Assembly (NCBI GenBank): GCA_028278225.1 | Contig: JANQEU010000104.1 | Location: 434,001-498,000, forward strand | Origin: Cyclobacteriaceae bacterium | GTDB lineage: Bacteria; Bacteroidota; Bacteroidia; Cytophagales; Cyclobacteriaceae | Direction: 5' to 3' | DNA: 64,000 bases | Shown here: piece after piece, positions 27,401 to 35,606 of the stretch | Position numbering within the stretch: the first letter of the stretch is position 1 | Layout of the letters: every line of letters starts with the position of its first letter | Notes under the pieces: model-generated | What the model was told of the DNA's origin: nothing | What the model saw: the letters and a program-made list of their open reading frames with translations, nothing else | Database searches by the model: none | Made by a program: the position numbers and the translations under genes

Positions 27401-28100
27401 TGTAAAACCCGGTTATAGAGTCATCATTGTCATTTACAATATTTGAAGAGATTTGCCTGATCGTAAATTCCGATGGGAATATACCTTTCGGCCATTGATC
27501 CCGGACTTCATCCCAATGGGGCAAAATAACTGTGGCCCTATGCTTTTCTTTATCCGGCCCGTCAAAGGAAAAATCCAGATCAAAGTTGTTCAGTCTGTTT
27601 TCCTCAAACTCGATCAACACATCGAACAACCCCTTTAGCTTTATGGAGCCGGTAGTTTGTGAGTCCGGGTGTTCCGATTGGGTACAGCCATCATCATCTT
27701 TTCCGGGATACGGGTCGATCTCGGTATCTGTGGATTTGACCACCCAGCAATTCCGGACAAAAGGAAGATCGATGATCAGCTTTCTATAGTCAATGAGCGT
27801 TAGCGGGGCATTTGGTAATATTTCAGCGGCTGTGAAAAAATGCTTCCATGCGAGGTTGTCTTTCTGACCGGAATCCTTGTGAAGGATATCTTCCATTGGC
27901 TGATTGACACGATAACCCAGCTCGGTAATGGCATAGCATAATGATTCCAGTATGGTAATGCCAGGATCGTGGATATTGTGATCAGTCCATATCTTCCCCG
28001 CCACCCGGCGTATGTACCTGAGTCCCTCCTCCCGGAGAAGCTCATAATCAGTACTTTGGGATTGAGATGGGCTGCCGGATATGGTCGCAGTTTCAGCCAA
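24411..28100 (-). CDS. eCIS baseplate protein (Afp12-like) with inserted YegP-like segments
   Basis: A 1229-residue baseplate wedge protein. The family-typical opening LREEGLRYIRRVAGKIWTDH and HDPGITILES (44-53) is present, as are QSLLFFEQ-type helices (LKSYLLFFEQLLANFLSQL) and the late VEKRIYAKLGL and FYLIENILLRP. It is larger than the locus 2 counterpart (1033) because of segments near 735-830 (FGFRLVKDGQVLLSSTRTYQ) and near 905-960 (YGFKVFDLQGKHRLTS) that resemble YegP/DUF1508 units. The likely start is TTG at 28100: there is no in-frame ATG before residue 67 and a stop lies 15 bases upstream of it. Forms the hexagonal baseplate with the Afp11-like protein. Confidence 0.88.
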   Translation of the reverse strand: MAETATISGSPSQSQSTDYELLREEGLRYIRRVAGKIWTDHNIHDPGITILESLCYAITELGYRVNQPMEDILHKDSGQKDNLAWKHFFTAAEILPNAPLTLIDYRKLIIDLPFVRNCWVVKSTDTEIDPYPGKDDDGCTQSEHPDSQTTGSIKLKGLFDVLIEFEENRLNNFDLDFSFDGPDKEKHRATVILPHWDEVRDQWPKGIFPSEFTIRQISSNIVNDNDDSITGFYIELSISSGSYDWQKSGFPVSIELHQPLTSEEGQNWWSQNIRELLEGTFGTELFMEYNSRIQKAFSHLKDIRSLLNSNRNLCEDFNRIKGTRIQKIAVRATIQTKHLFQREEVLAEIYARLDQYLTPGINFYSLEHLLDKGRDPDEIFNGPLLEHGFIDNDDLASFKDREAVYTSDLVRIIMGIPDVVGVSDISVSNFVRNQFIRKADDCLRLNTEIYKPKLSIDLSQVSFTPDYPIDPNKLKRLLDEKREVAIPVPTSNDLPLPKGENLKINEYYSIQNDFPQVYGIGHEGLNSSVSEQRKAQATQLKSYLLFFEQLLANFLSQLHHVEHLLSMSPHVRHTYYYQPLYQIPNVSPVLNSGSEDWEAFIANPDNIYEQHLQEITEDDTKYTDRRNRFLDHLIGRFSEDFTDYALTMLNQDEGYRSQLIHDKVDMLNNYDDLSRNRGIAFNYKKTDTFGCPAVWDSQNISGVEKRIYAKLGLDNHVRRKIYSDKRVEELFEIYEVTDQDNTRMFGFRLVKDGQVLLSSTRTYQDPDQLRVGMEGVVTAGIHNYNYRCSIATNGKFFFGLVNRSNELIAKRIELFESELLTDQEIKKIVSIFRKEFWTERFYLIENILLRPKIQSDITTSSIVQFLKPFEGVTISLNDPNNTPDPDKLGSSLETHFIIFKYNISEAEVSRQAYGFKVFDLQGKHRLTSIEPIYSVYELRQTLNDVARFGIQKGRYYKKTEKRTSSTRYWFELIGWYDQPIAICDQPFGSSRARMKAINSSVELFETFHEEKVLLQDRCLTFPKGLPQSLQNDPFSFRAIAVLPLGAGRFSDPFFCALAEKKLHEEMPAHIVLEVIWAREYDFLRFERAYKHWLLENYKDKPIAEDSRMQYDYELHKAHRELLETIAMIRCNSGVSSSGEDEWDGMSVTNTSDDPEVHFWNDFLITDPYDEWVVGEMTVGKEFVIGKTCDFNDVIGEMIVGQDFKIAYSFHQKYETGVGYGSVGRNFFID

Positions 28101-28115
28101 ACCGATGATTTGAGA

Positions 28116-28319
28116 TTATGCGACTACTTTTTCAGCTTCTTTCTTCTTTTCCCTGGCCCCATTGCCATTGACAGCATCCTGTAGTTGCGTTCCGGCCTGG
28201 ATTTGGATCTTTTGTATCAATTGATGTACCTGTATGTAGGGTAAACTACCTAAGGCCTGCAAAATGTTATTGGCTTCATCGACGCTAAGTTTTAGAGTAA
28301 TTTCTTTCATGGTATTCAT
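28116..28319 (-). CDS. Small eCIS-operon protein of unknown function
   Basis: A 67-residue protein (64 from an alternative ATG at 28310). It has a compact N-terminal part (EITLKLSVDEANNILQALG) followed by a helix with Gln/Ile (VHQLIQKIQIQAGTQ) and a charged Lys/Glu tail. It lies 15 bases before the Afp12-like gene and 28 after the S74 fibre gene. I do not know its function; composition and packing into the operon argue for a real gene. Confidence 0.7.
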   Translation of the reverse strand: MNTMKEITLKLSVDEANNILQALGSLPYIQVHQLIQKIQIQAGTQLQDAVNGNGAREKKKEAEKVVA

Positions 28320-28347
28320 TGTTTTATGTGTTTAACATTCAATTGAT

Positions 28348-31152
28348 TCATATTCTTGATTCAAGGTCTTTGATCTTTTGATTTAATTCCTTAACCGTAT
28401 TGATCAGCACGTATAGCATGCTGCTGGGATTGAATTCCAACAATGGGGTTTTCTTTCCATCGGAAGCTTCCAGCCTTTCTTCCACTTTATTGACCATGTA
28501 TGGAAAGGTCTGCTGCACTTCCTGTGCGATAAGCCCAATTCCAGGCTCACCGGATTTTGTACCCCATTTACCGTTGTATTGAAACCGTACGGGTCTTATT
28601 TTCATCAGGGCATCAAGACCTTCTTTGAAATCCTTAATGTTCTTTTTTATTCGCTTATCGGATTTGATGATCCATGAGTGATTGGAAGTGGACTTTCTCG
28701 CCTCGCCATTGACGTCTAACCGGTAAAGGGGATCATTATTACCAATGCCAACTTTTCCGTTATCAGTAATTACCACCTGCAAATAATCAGGACGATCTTT
28801 ATGAATGGTAATATCGCCACCATACGCCTGAAGATGCATATGCCAGGGGTTTCTGCCTTTTCTCACCGCTATTTCGTTGTCATCAAAGGCCATATGATAG
28901 TCGGATGGATCACCAAGGATCAGAAGTCCGTTACCTCCGCGCTTAAGATCGCTGGTGCCTGCAATGTGAAGTTTTGCACGAGGCGCCCTGGTTCCCAGTC
29001 CTAATCTTCCTTTATCTTTAAATACGACCTCAGATTCAATGCCTTTATCTTTGTGTATGGTGATATCCCCCCCATAGGCCTGCAAATGGAGATTGGCTGG
29101 TCTTTTATTCCTTCGAACTGCTATTTCATTATCATCAATAACAAGATTATAACCCGATGGACGGCCCACCAAAATATGTCCTCGACTGGTCGCTCCTGGT
29201 CCCTTGATATCCATTTGAGGACCGACCACATGTAATAAGGCCCTGGGTTTATCCGTACCGATACCTACCAGCCCATCAACAAAATTATAACCCTTACTGG
29301 CTCCCCTGGTCAAAGAAACCCATTTGTCCCTTATTCGACCCTCAAAATCACTTCCTGACCAACGTATGGTTCCCGGATTATTGGTTTTGGAGCTTCCGAT
29401 AGAGACAGCACCGTTTACAACCAGTTTCTCAGCGGGGGAATTGACCCCAATACCAACGTTCCCGCTTCCGCTACGGATGTCACCGGATGAATTGCGTGTC
29501 CATATGGTCAGGTCAACCGGACTTCCGGCACCTTCACCAGTCTGTAACATGAATTCCTTTGCAGACACGGTACCGTTCACATCCAATTCATATTTTGGCA
29601 TCGGTTGTCCGATACCGATGTATCCGTCATTTTCGATGGTAAGACGTTCTTTTCCCCTGGTCCAGAACTCCAGCCGCGCATTCATCGTCTGCAACGCCAC
29701 CGGATTGTTCCAGCAGCTCAATACCAGCTTTTTGTTTATTCCTTCATTACTGTAGTTTGATCCGTAAACCCCGACATACCCGTCGATCGCAGGACTGGCC
29801 AGGTGTATTCTGGCGCTATAATTTTCACCGGTGGTTTCTATTTTCGCAATAGATTCTTCCTGGTCATTGATGTGCAATTTTGAAACAGGCACATTTGTTC
29901 CAATCCCAACGTTACCATCCGTAAACAGATCGTTGCCTGATCTCTTCCATCCTCTCTCGTTAAGGACCGTCTCATTAAGATAACTGTCCTTATAGATCAG
30001 ATTGTATTTCATATGTGACGGAATCTGAGCGAGGGTCAGGGGTCCGTTGATACCGGCATCATGGTCATTTCCGGAATAATCCCTGATCAGCGGGAAATTG
30101 AGATCATTTCCCATTTTCCAGTATCCAACCAGTGTAGATTGGTATTGCTTTTCAAGCTCATGGGTCAATGCGCCATTATATATTTCTCTTACCTCCCCTT
30201 CAGACAGCGATTTGTTCAAAATCGCAACTTCATCGATCAATCCGTAGAATACCAGTGTATTGCCACCACTCAAAACCGACCCTAATCTGAAAATATTAGG
30301 TGTTGCCGCGACGTTGAGAAAAACATCGTGAAAAATGCTGTTTCCTGCTTCATAATTGATATCACCGGGATCCACGGCACTGCCATTAAGATAAAGCTGA
30401 TTGAAACCGGATCCGTCAGGATGCTCACCTACCGTAAACAGAAGATGATGCCATCCTGCCAAATTCCCCTCTTGGGAGAGTGAGGTAGTCATTTTAAGTT
30501 TAGTCTGTCCTCCGGATGTTATCACAACCCTTACTGACAGCGGCATGATTTCAGGATTGCTGACCTCTATGATCACACCGTCACCTTCACGAAGTTCATC
30601 ATCTCTGTGCCCCAGGGTAAAAAGCCGGAACCAGTGATCTTTCGACGGGTTTTCGGGAAGATACCTGAACCAGATGCTTATTGCCCCTTGTGAAATGTCT
30701 TTAAACGATGAAATATGGTTCTCCAGACTGATAAATGACCCCTCACTGTATTTATCATATTTCCCGATGAGTTTGATACCTCCGTCACCACTTTTGCGAA
30801 TTTTCAGAGAACCTCCGGCAAACTCGCCGGATGCCGGATCAAGGAGGTTCAGACGTTTGTTTATGGATATCTCTTCAGCCGATCTTATATCGAGCGCATC
30901 CTCAACCGATATTGGTTCATCATCCTTGAGGATCAAAAGATTCTCCGCAATAATGTTTCCGGCTACTTCAAGTTTGGCTCTCGGTGCATCGGTGCCAATC
31001 CCGACATTTACTCCCGATTCCGCCCGCAGGACATTTATGTCATCGTCCACCTGGTTTATGACAGTATCTATGAACTCTGCAAATTGCTCTTCTGTCGGAA
31101 CCGCACCCGTCTCAAAATAGCATTTAAGTTTTTGCCTGTCCGTTAATTCCAT
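28348..31152 (-). CDS. eCIS tail fibre with LamG domain and S74 chaperone
   Basis: A 934-residue fibre. Residues 1-37 are the anchor shared by all five fibres here (RQKLKCYFETGAVPTEEQF). A LamG/concanavalin-like domain lies at about 150-310 (AISIWFRYLPEN, LYLNGSAVDPG, GLIDEVAILNKSL), then GIGTD/GIGVNSP-type fibre repeats and one WSGSDFEGR module near 602. The C-terminus (about 824-934) is a peptidase S74 intramolecular chaperone: SDKRIKKNIKDFKEGLDAL, PVRFQYNG and GLIAQEVQQTFPYMV. S74 domains help trimerise fibres and then cut themselves off. Probably a receptor-binding fibre. Confidence 0.88.
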   Translation of the reverse strand: MELTDRQKLKCYFETGAVPTEEQFAEFIDTVINQVDDDINVLRAESGVNVGIGTDAPRAKLEVAGNIIAENLLILKDDEPISVEDALDIRSAEEISINKRLNLLDPASGEFAGGSLKIRKSGDGGIKLIGKYDKYSEGSFISLENHISSFKDISQGAISIWFRYLPENPSKDHWFRLFTLGHRDDELREGDGVIIEVSNPEIMPLSVRVVITSGGQTKLKMTTSLSQEGNLAGWHHLLFTVGEHPDGSGFNQLYLNGSAVDPGDINYEAGNSIFHDVFLNVAATPNIFRLGSVLSGGNTLVFYGLIDEVAILNKSLSEGEVREIYNGALTHELEKQYQSTLVGYWKMGNDLNFPLIRDYSGNDHDAGINGPLTLAQIPSHMKYNLIYKDSYLNETVLNERGWKRSGNDLFTDGNVGIGTNVPVSKLHINDQEESIAKIETTGENYSARIHLASPAIDGYVGVYGSNYSNEGINKKLVLSCWNNPVALQTMNARLEFWTRGKERLTIENDGYIGIGQPMPKYELDVNGTVSAKEFMLQTGEGAGSPVDLTIWTRNSSGDIRSGSGNVGIGVNSPAEKLVVNGAVSIGSSKTNNPGTIRWSGSDFEGRIRDKWVSLTRGASKGYNFVDGLVGIGTDKPRALLHVVGPQMDIKGPGATSRGHILVGRPSGYNLVIDDNEIAVRRNKRPANLHLQAYGGDITIHKDKGIESEVVFKDKGRLGLGTRAPRAKLHIAGTSDLKRGGNGLLILGDPSDYHMAFDDNEIAVRKGRNPWHMHLQAYGGDITIHKDRPDYLQVVITDNGKVGIGNNDPLYRLDVNGEARKSTSNHSWIIKSDKRIKKNIKDFKEGLDALMKIRPVRFQYNGKWGTKSGEPGIGLIAQEVQQTFPYMVNKVEERLEASDGKKTPLLEFNPSSMLYVLINTVKELNQKIKDLESRI

Positions 31153-31161
31153 ATCAGAGGT

Positions 31162-34100
31162 TTATTTGATAAGCCATAATTCTACATTCTCCGATACATC
31201 TTTGAGTTTGACCCATGTTGGCGCTACGGGCTGACCTTTTCGCAATGAAACCTGCCCCATCAAACCAACACAATTCCACTCAGGACGATCATGTCGAGGG
31301 ATGTAAGTTTTATCAGGATCATAATCCGGATTTATCCTGGGTTTCTCAACAGTCCTAAACTTACCAGAACCGATCATTACCTGTTGTCCATCCTTATCTA
31401 GGATCAGTTCTTCCTCTACGTAGGTTTCCATGGTAGGAATCCTGTGTTTCCCTATTTTTTCCTTTCCGCTACTATCATATAAATCCACCTCCTTAAACAC
31501 CGGTTCCTGCACCTCTTTTGTGATTTTTTTCTTTTTTTCCACCTGCACATATTTATTCCCTTTTTTCACCACCTCCTGCTGGTTTACGGTTTCGGTAACT
31601 TTTCTGGTTACCATTTTTTGGCGCTCTCCTTTAATTTTTTTGGTTTTCGGAACGAGTATTTCTTCCCTGACCTTTTCTTTGATGATGGCTCCATACTCGT
31701 CTCTCTCATATTTGTCAGGCCATTCGGAATACGCTCCGCCAACCAGACCGGGGCTTGCAGAAATAACTCCGAAGGGTGTTTCGTTCTTTTTGACTTTCCT
31801 GATCTTGCCATTTACCAAAATCACAGCTGTACCTGCAGGAATGGTCTTTTTGTCTGATGATTCAAAATACTCGGCAAAATCCGATTGTGTTACACTGCCA
31901 GACTCTGCATGTATGTTCCCGACGACATGCAGTTTGTGTTTTGGGAGCATCGTGCCTATCCCTACATCCCCTTGTTCAATAATTGTTATCGCGGGTGATT
32001 GGGCGCTGGCCTGGATCCAGAGCATATTTTGAAAGGATTGTATATTCCACGAACGGGATGAATACTGATAAGGGGTAGCTATCCCCAAGTGTAGGGCCCC
32101 ACCATAGGTCTGTGAACCAGCGGATATCGTCAAGTGTTCGCTTCCTCCGGAATCCATATTCCATGTACCGTAGCCATTGCTGACAGCTGCTGATGTCTGA
32201 AGGGTACCATCCGGAAATCTGAATCCACCTGAAGATGATTGAATGATGCCGGATACCGTCAGTTTCTCTGATGGATACTCCACTCCAATTCCCATTTTTC
32301 CATTGGCCCTGATTGACACGAGAGAAGATTGCTGGTTGCCCGCACGCATCATAATATAGCCACTGCCGGATCCTTGTCTGCCGGATATCCAACTGGGATA
32401 GACTGTACCGAAGTTTATCTCATTCCCGGTTGGATGTGTCATTTCAATCCTCCCCCTGACATCGAGAGCAGGTCTGGATTGAGGTGCGTTTGAGCCAATT
32501 TTAACAGTACCGGGATATTCTATGATTTCCTCATTAGGTATTTTGGACCAATAACCGGCTTGTGTATTGGTTTCTGTCAATGACACCCACTCATTCCCTT
32601 TTCGACCTTCAAAATCAGTACCTGTCCACCGGATGGTCCCGGGATCATTCCCTATTGATTTACTTACCTTAATAGCCCCATCTACATCAAGTTTTTCCCT
32701 GGGATTGGGTATGCCTATGCCAAGCTCTCCGGTGGATCTGATCACCACTTTCTGGGTGGGAGGATTGCTGCCATCCTTTGTGACGAAACCAATCTCCGCG
32801 TTGTAATTATTGATCCGCTTGGCTGTAATTGACGCAAATGCGTGTGTTCCGGAAGATGAATCAGTCCCCGGATGCAATGCTATACCCACCATCGTGCCGG
32901 GTGTGGTTTCACCCGAGCGCAACAACAAATTGTAATTCCCGATACTCTCAATCCCCTGCTGAGGTCCACTGCCCATCTTATTGGCAATGGTCATCAGGCT
33001 TGCCGGCCGGTTAGTACCAACCCCAACAAAACCACCCTCATAAGTGAGCGCATGGCTGCTCTGCTGATATTGCCAGTGAGATCCTGCCTGATCATGACCT
33101 TTGGTAAAAGAGATCCACTCCGTTCCGATAAACCCTTCGAAATCCGCTCCTGTCCACCTGATGGAACCTTCCTGCACGTGTGTTTCGGTACTCCCTAATT
33201 TCAGTGACCCCTTGATGCTCAAATCTCCTTTCTTTTGCAGCAAGAGGGAATTTGAACGGTCCTCATTGCTGTTGCCATCCCCTACTGTGAAAACAGGATC
33301 ATCTTCAATCCAGCTCGACTCGTGTCCGGTGTCCAGGTTGTATCTTCCGATAGCCAAAGCTCCAAATGAGCCGGCAACGGTTCCACGTCCGCTGGACAAT
33401 GACCCCCAGCCGGCAGACCTTGTTTCCAATCCCAATGCAGTGGACGCCCAGCTCTCCGAGCTGGTCTGACTGCCCATTGCTACGGCATACGGACCGGAGG
33501 CCCTGGTCTGTGAGCCAAAGGCAGTGGCAATATTTCCTGATGCTTCCGTTCCCGATCCGATGGCAACGGCTTCATGGTTTGTGGCTTTGGAACCGGATCC
33601 CAGGGCTATGGCCAGATTCCCGCTGGCTTCAGTATTTGCGCCGATAGCAAAAGAACCTTCGCCGGTAGCTCTGGTATTATTACCAAAGGCCACGGAATTA
33701 AATCCAATGTTTTGTTCATCCCATGAGTTATCCTGTGTAAATCCAGCTCTCAATGCGGCCTTTGCAGGTACCCACATTAACCGCGTACCATAACCACTTA
33801 CGGGAGTGCCTCCAACATTTCCGTTAACCAGGAAAGCGCCACCTTCAAAATGCACCTGCGCACTTGGCTGAGATGTCCCTACCGTCAATGTCTTATCGAT
33901 CCGCAAAGATTCGAAGTGCTCTTTGTCTTCGAACTCACGGGTAAGCGAAACCCAGTGATCACCCTTCCTGCCCTCGAAATCGGATCCGGTCCATCGAATG
34001 GTACCCGGCTCTTCGCCAAAGTTATTTCCAATGCGAATGGCGCCATCAACGGTCAACTGCTCTGAAGCTGCCTTCGTTCCAATGGTCACACGCCCGTCAC

Positions 34101-34383
34101 CATAGTGAATATCCTGGGGGCTGTCAGATACAGGGAGCCAAAGAATACGATCCATTTTCCGGTCGCCTATCTTCAATTCATTTGCCTGAATGGACCCATC
34201 CACTTTGACCCTGATGCCATCCTCCGGCATGGTGCCGATACCAATATTACGCTCCTCACTTATGAATATTTCATCATCCTCTTTATTGATTGTGGCTTCT
34301 ATGAATGCGCCGAAATGGTCCTCCGTAGGGCGGGACCCGTTCTTAAAGTAATCTTTCAGTTTGGGTCGACTAATGCTTTTCAT
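31162..34383 (-). CDS. eCIS tail fibre with YadA-like head repeats and G2-type autoprocessing domain
   Basis: A 1073-residue fibre starting with the shared anchor (RPKLKDYFKNGSRPTEDHF). Three WTGSDFEG-type modules occur near 128, 411 and 586. Residues about 230-346 form YadA/Hep_Hag head repeats: NTRATGEGSFAIGANTEAS, NHEAVAIGSGTEASG and others, each 14 residues. The C-terminus from about 834 (SDFAEYFES, PAGTAVILVNGKI, GVISASPGLVGG) resembles the peptidase G2 autoproteolytic domain of phage neck appendages. A Lys/Glu-rich stretch follows. Two different self-cleaving chaperones thus occur in neighbouring fibres. Function: probable surface recognition. Confidence 0.85.
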   Translation of the reverse strand: MKSISRPKLKDYFKNGSRPTEDHFGAFIEATINKEDDEIFISEERNIGIGTMPEDGIRVKVDGSIQANELKIGDRKMDRILWLPVSDSPQDIHYGDGRVTIGTKAASEQLTVDGAIRIGNNFGEEPGTIRWTGSDFEGRKGDHWVSLTREFEDKEHFESLRIDKTLTVGTSQPSAQVHFEGGAFLVNGNVGGTPVSGYGTRLMWVPAKAALRAGFTQDNSWDEQNIGFNSVAFGNNTRATGEGSFAIGANTEASGNLAIALGSGSKATNHEAVAIGSGTEASGNIATAFGSQTRASGPYAVAMGSQTSSESWASTALGLETRSAGWGSLSSGRGTVAGSFGALAIGRYNLDTGHESSWIEDDPVFTVGDGNSNEDRSNSLLLQKKGDLSIKGSLKLGSTETHVQEGSIRWTGADFEGFIGTEWISFTKGHDQAGSHWQYQQSSHALTYEGGFVGVGTNRPASLMTIANKMGSGPQQGIESIGNYNLLLRSGETTPGTMVGIALHPGTDSSSGTHAFASITAKRINNYNAEIGFVTKDGSNPPTQKVVIRSTGELGIGIPNPREKLDVDGAIKVSKSIGNDPGTIRWTGTDFEGRKGNEWVSLTETNTQAGYWSKIPNEEIIEYPGTVKIGSNAPQSRPALDVRGRIEMTHPTGNEINFGTVYPSWISGRQGSGSGYIMMRAGNQQSSLVSIRANGKMGIGVEYPSEKLTVSGIIQSSSGGFRFPDGTLQTSAAVSNGYGTWNMDSGGSEHLTISAGSQTYGGALHLGIATPYQYSSRSWNIQSFQNMLWIQASAQSPAITIIEQGDVGIGTMLPKHKLHVVGNIHAESGSVTQSDFAEYFESSDKKTIPAGTAVILVNGKIRKVKKNETPFGVISASPGLVGGAYSEWPDKYERDEYGAIIKEKVREEILVPKTKKIKGERQKMVTRKVTETVNQQEVVKKGNKYVQVEKKKKITKEVQEPVFKEVDLYDSSGKEKIGKHRIPTMETYVEEELILDKDGQQVMIGSGKFRTVEKPRINPDYDPDKTYIPRHDRPEWNCVGLMGQVSLRKGQPVAPTWVKLKDVSENVELWLIK

Positions 34384-34422
34384 GATGTCTTAATATTTTT
34401 ATGATTGAGCATGACGATAGTT

Positions 34423-35592
34423 CTAGTGTTTTATGATGTAGTTGACATAGACATTTTTCGGACGGGATTCATTTGCTCCGACCTTACTGGTTTTTCCTAC
34501 ATGAACCCTTGTAAAAGTATCTGCTCCCGAGGCCCCGTCAGTTGTACCTCCAACATAACCTGCATGTGGATAGACATCGTGCTGATGTTCTTTAAATTCA
34601 TCACCCTGATAACTACCCACTACATCACCCACGACTTCACTTACCAGTATCCTTTGCGCAGCATCCGGATCAAAACCCCGTCCATTATCCCATCCTCTTA
34701 AGAATACGCCCCGCAGGTCAGGTAGCCTGAACTGGGTGTTTGTTTCAGGTCCCCAGGAATCTTTCAGGACATCGTGAAGATCTTTATACTGTTCTTTACT
34801 TTTCCGGGCTCCATTACAAACGAACCAGCCTTTAGGAGCTGTCTCTCCGGCGAAAGCAACAATCGTTCCTACAGGAACCCCTTCTCCCCCTGCCGGTGCA
34901 TTTACGAGCTCGCCGTCTGAGTTAATAACCTCCGTATCTTTTACATATAAACTTCCTGTCAGTTTAATATCACCCTCAACATCCAGTGGTTTACTGGGGC
35001 TGGTGACTCCAATACCAACTTTCGCGGTAGTATGTACTTTTTGGCCAGTCTTTTGCCATCCGCTGGCAGAAGCTCCTTTCCACTCTCCGGCAGCATTGAT
35101 CACCTCCTGGTCTCCAATGGTGAGCCCCCCTGATATCCTGAGATCACCGCCAACTTCCAGTTGTTTTTCGGGCTGCTCAACCCCAATACCAACTTTACCA
35201 TCGGTGTGTAATGTCTCCGAACTCCCCTGCCATAAACTTGTCGAGGCTCCCTTCCATTCTCCACTGGCACTAATGACTTCCGAGTCGCCGATGGTCAGTC
35301 CTCCTGATATTTTTACATCCCCGGTTACATCAAGGCTTTTTTCAGGACTTGCATTACCGATCCCAACTTTTCCTTCGACAATGAGACCATCCTGGGGTGG
35401 ATTCTGATCCGGAGCGTATGAAGTGCCTATTGCTATACCCCCGACAGGTTTATTGTCACCGTCCCTTCTGACGGCTATTTTATCATCCTCCTGGTTTAGG
35501 GTCGAATCGATCCAATCGGCAAATTGTTCTTCGGTCGGCTTTTTCCCGGCCTGAAAATATTGTTTTAAAGTATTACGATCGCGCTTTGCCAT
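34423..35592 (-). CDS. eCIS tail fibre with phage tail-collar domain
   Basis: A 389-residue fibre with the shared anchor (NTLKQYFQAGKKPTEEQFAD). Three repeats of about 40 residues follow, with the pattern VGIG..P.K.LDV.GD.K..G and EVI...GEWKGAS. From about 240 it has a collar domain: GTIVAFAGETAPKGWFVCNG, LPDLRGVFLRGWDNG, and an ending SRPKNVYVNYIIKH. It is the locus 1 equivalent of the two collar fibres of locus 2 and directly follows the Afp11-like gene (14 bases). Confidence 0.88.
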   Translation of the reverse strand: MAKRDRNTLKQYFQAGKKPTEEQFADWIDSTLNQEDDKIAVRRDGDNKPVGGIAIGTSYAPDQNPPQDGLIVEGKVGIGNASPEKSLDVTGDVKISGGLTIGDSEVISASGEWKGASTSLWQGSSETLHTDGKVGIGVEQPEKQLEVGGDLRISGGLTIGDQEVINAAGEWKGASASGWQKTGQKVHTTAKVGIGVTSPSKPLDVEGDIKLTGSLYVKDTEVINSDGELVNAPAGGEGVPVGTIVAFAGETAPKGWFVCNGARKSKEQYKDLHDVLKDSWGPETNTQFRLPDLRGVFLRGWDNGRGFDPDAAQRILVSEVVGDVVGSYQGDEFKEHQHDVYPHAGYVGGTTDGASGADTFTRVHVGKTSKVGANESRPKNVYVNYIIKH

Positions 35593-35606
35593 TTCTATTA
35601 CAAGCT

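Noticed and set aside
31430-32032. 200-codon plus-strand open frame rich in Phe and Ser
   Set aside because: Antisense of the Lys/Glu-rich C-terminus of the 1073-residue fibre; Phe/Ser richness is the expected mirror of Lys/Glu codons.
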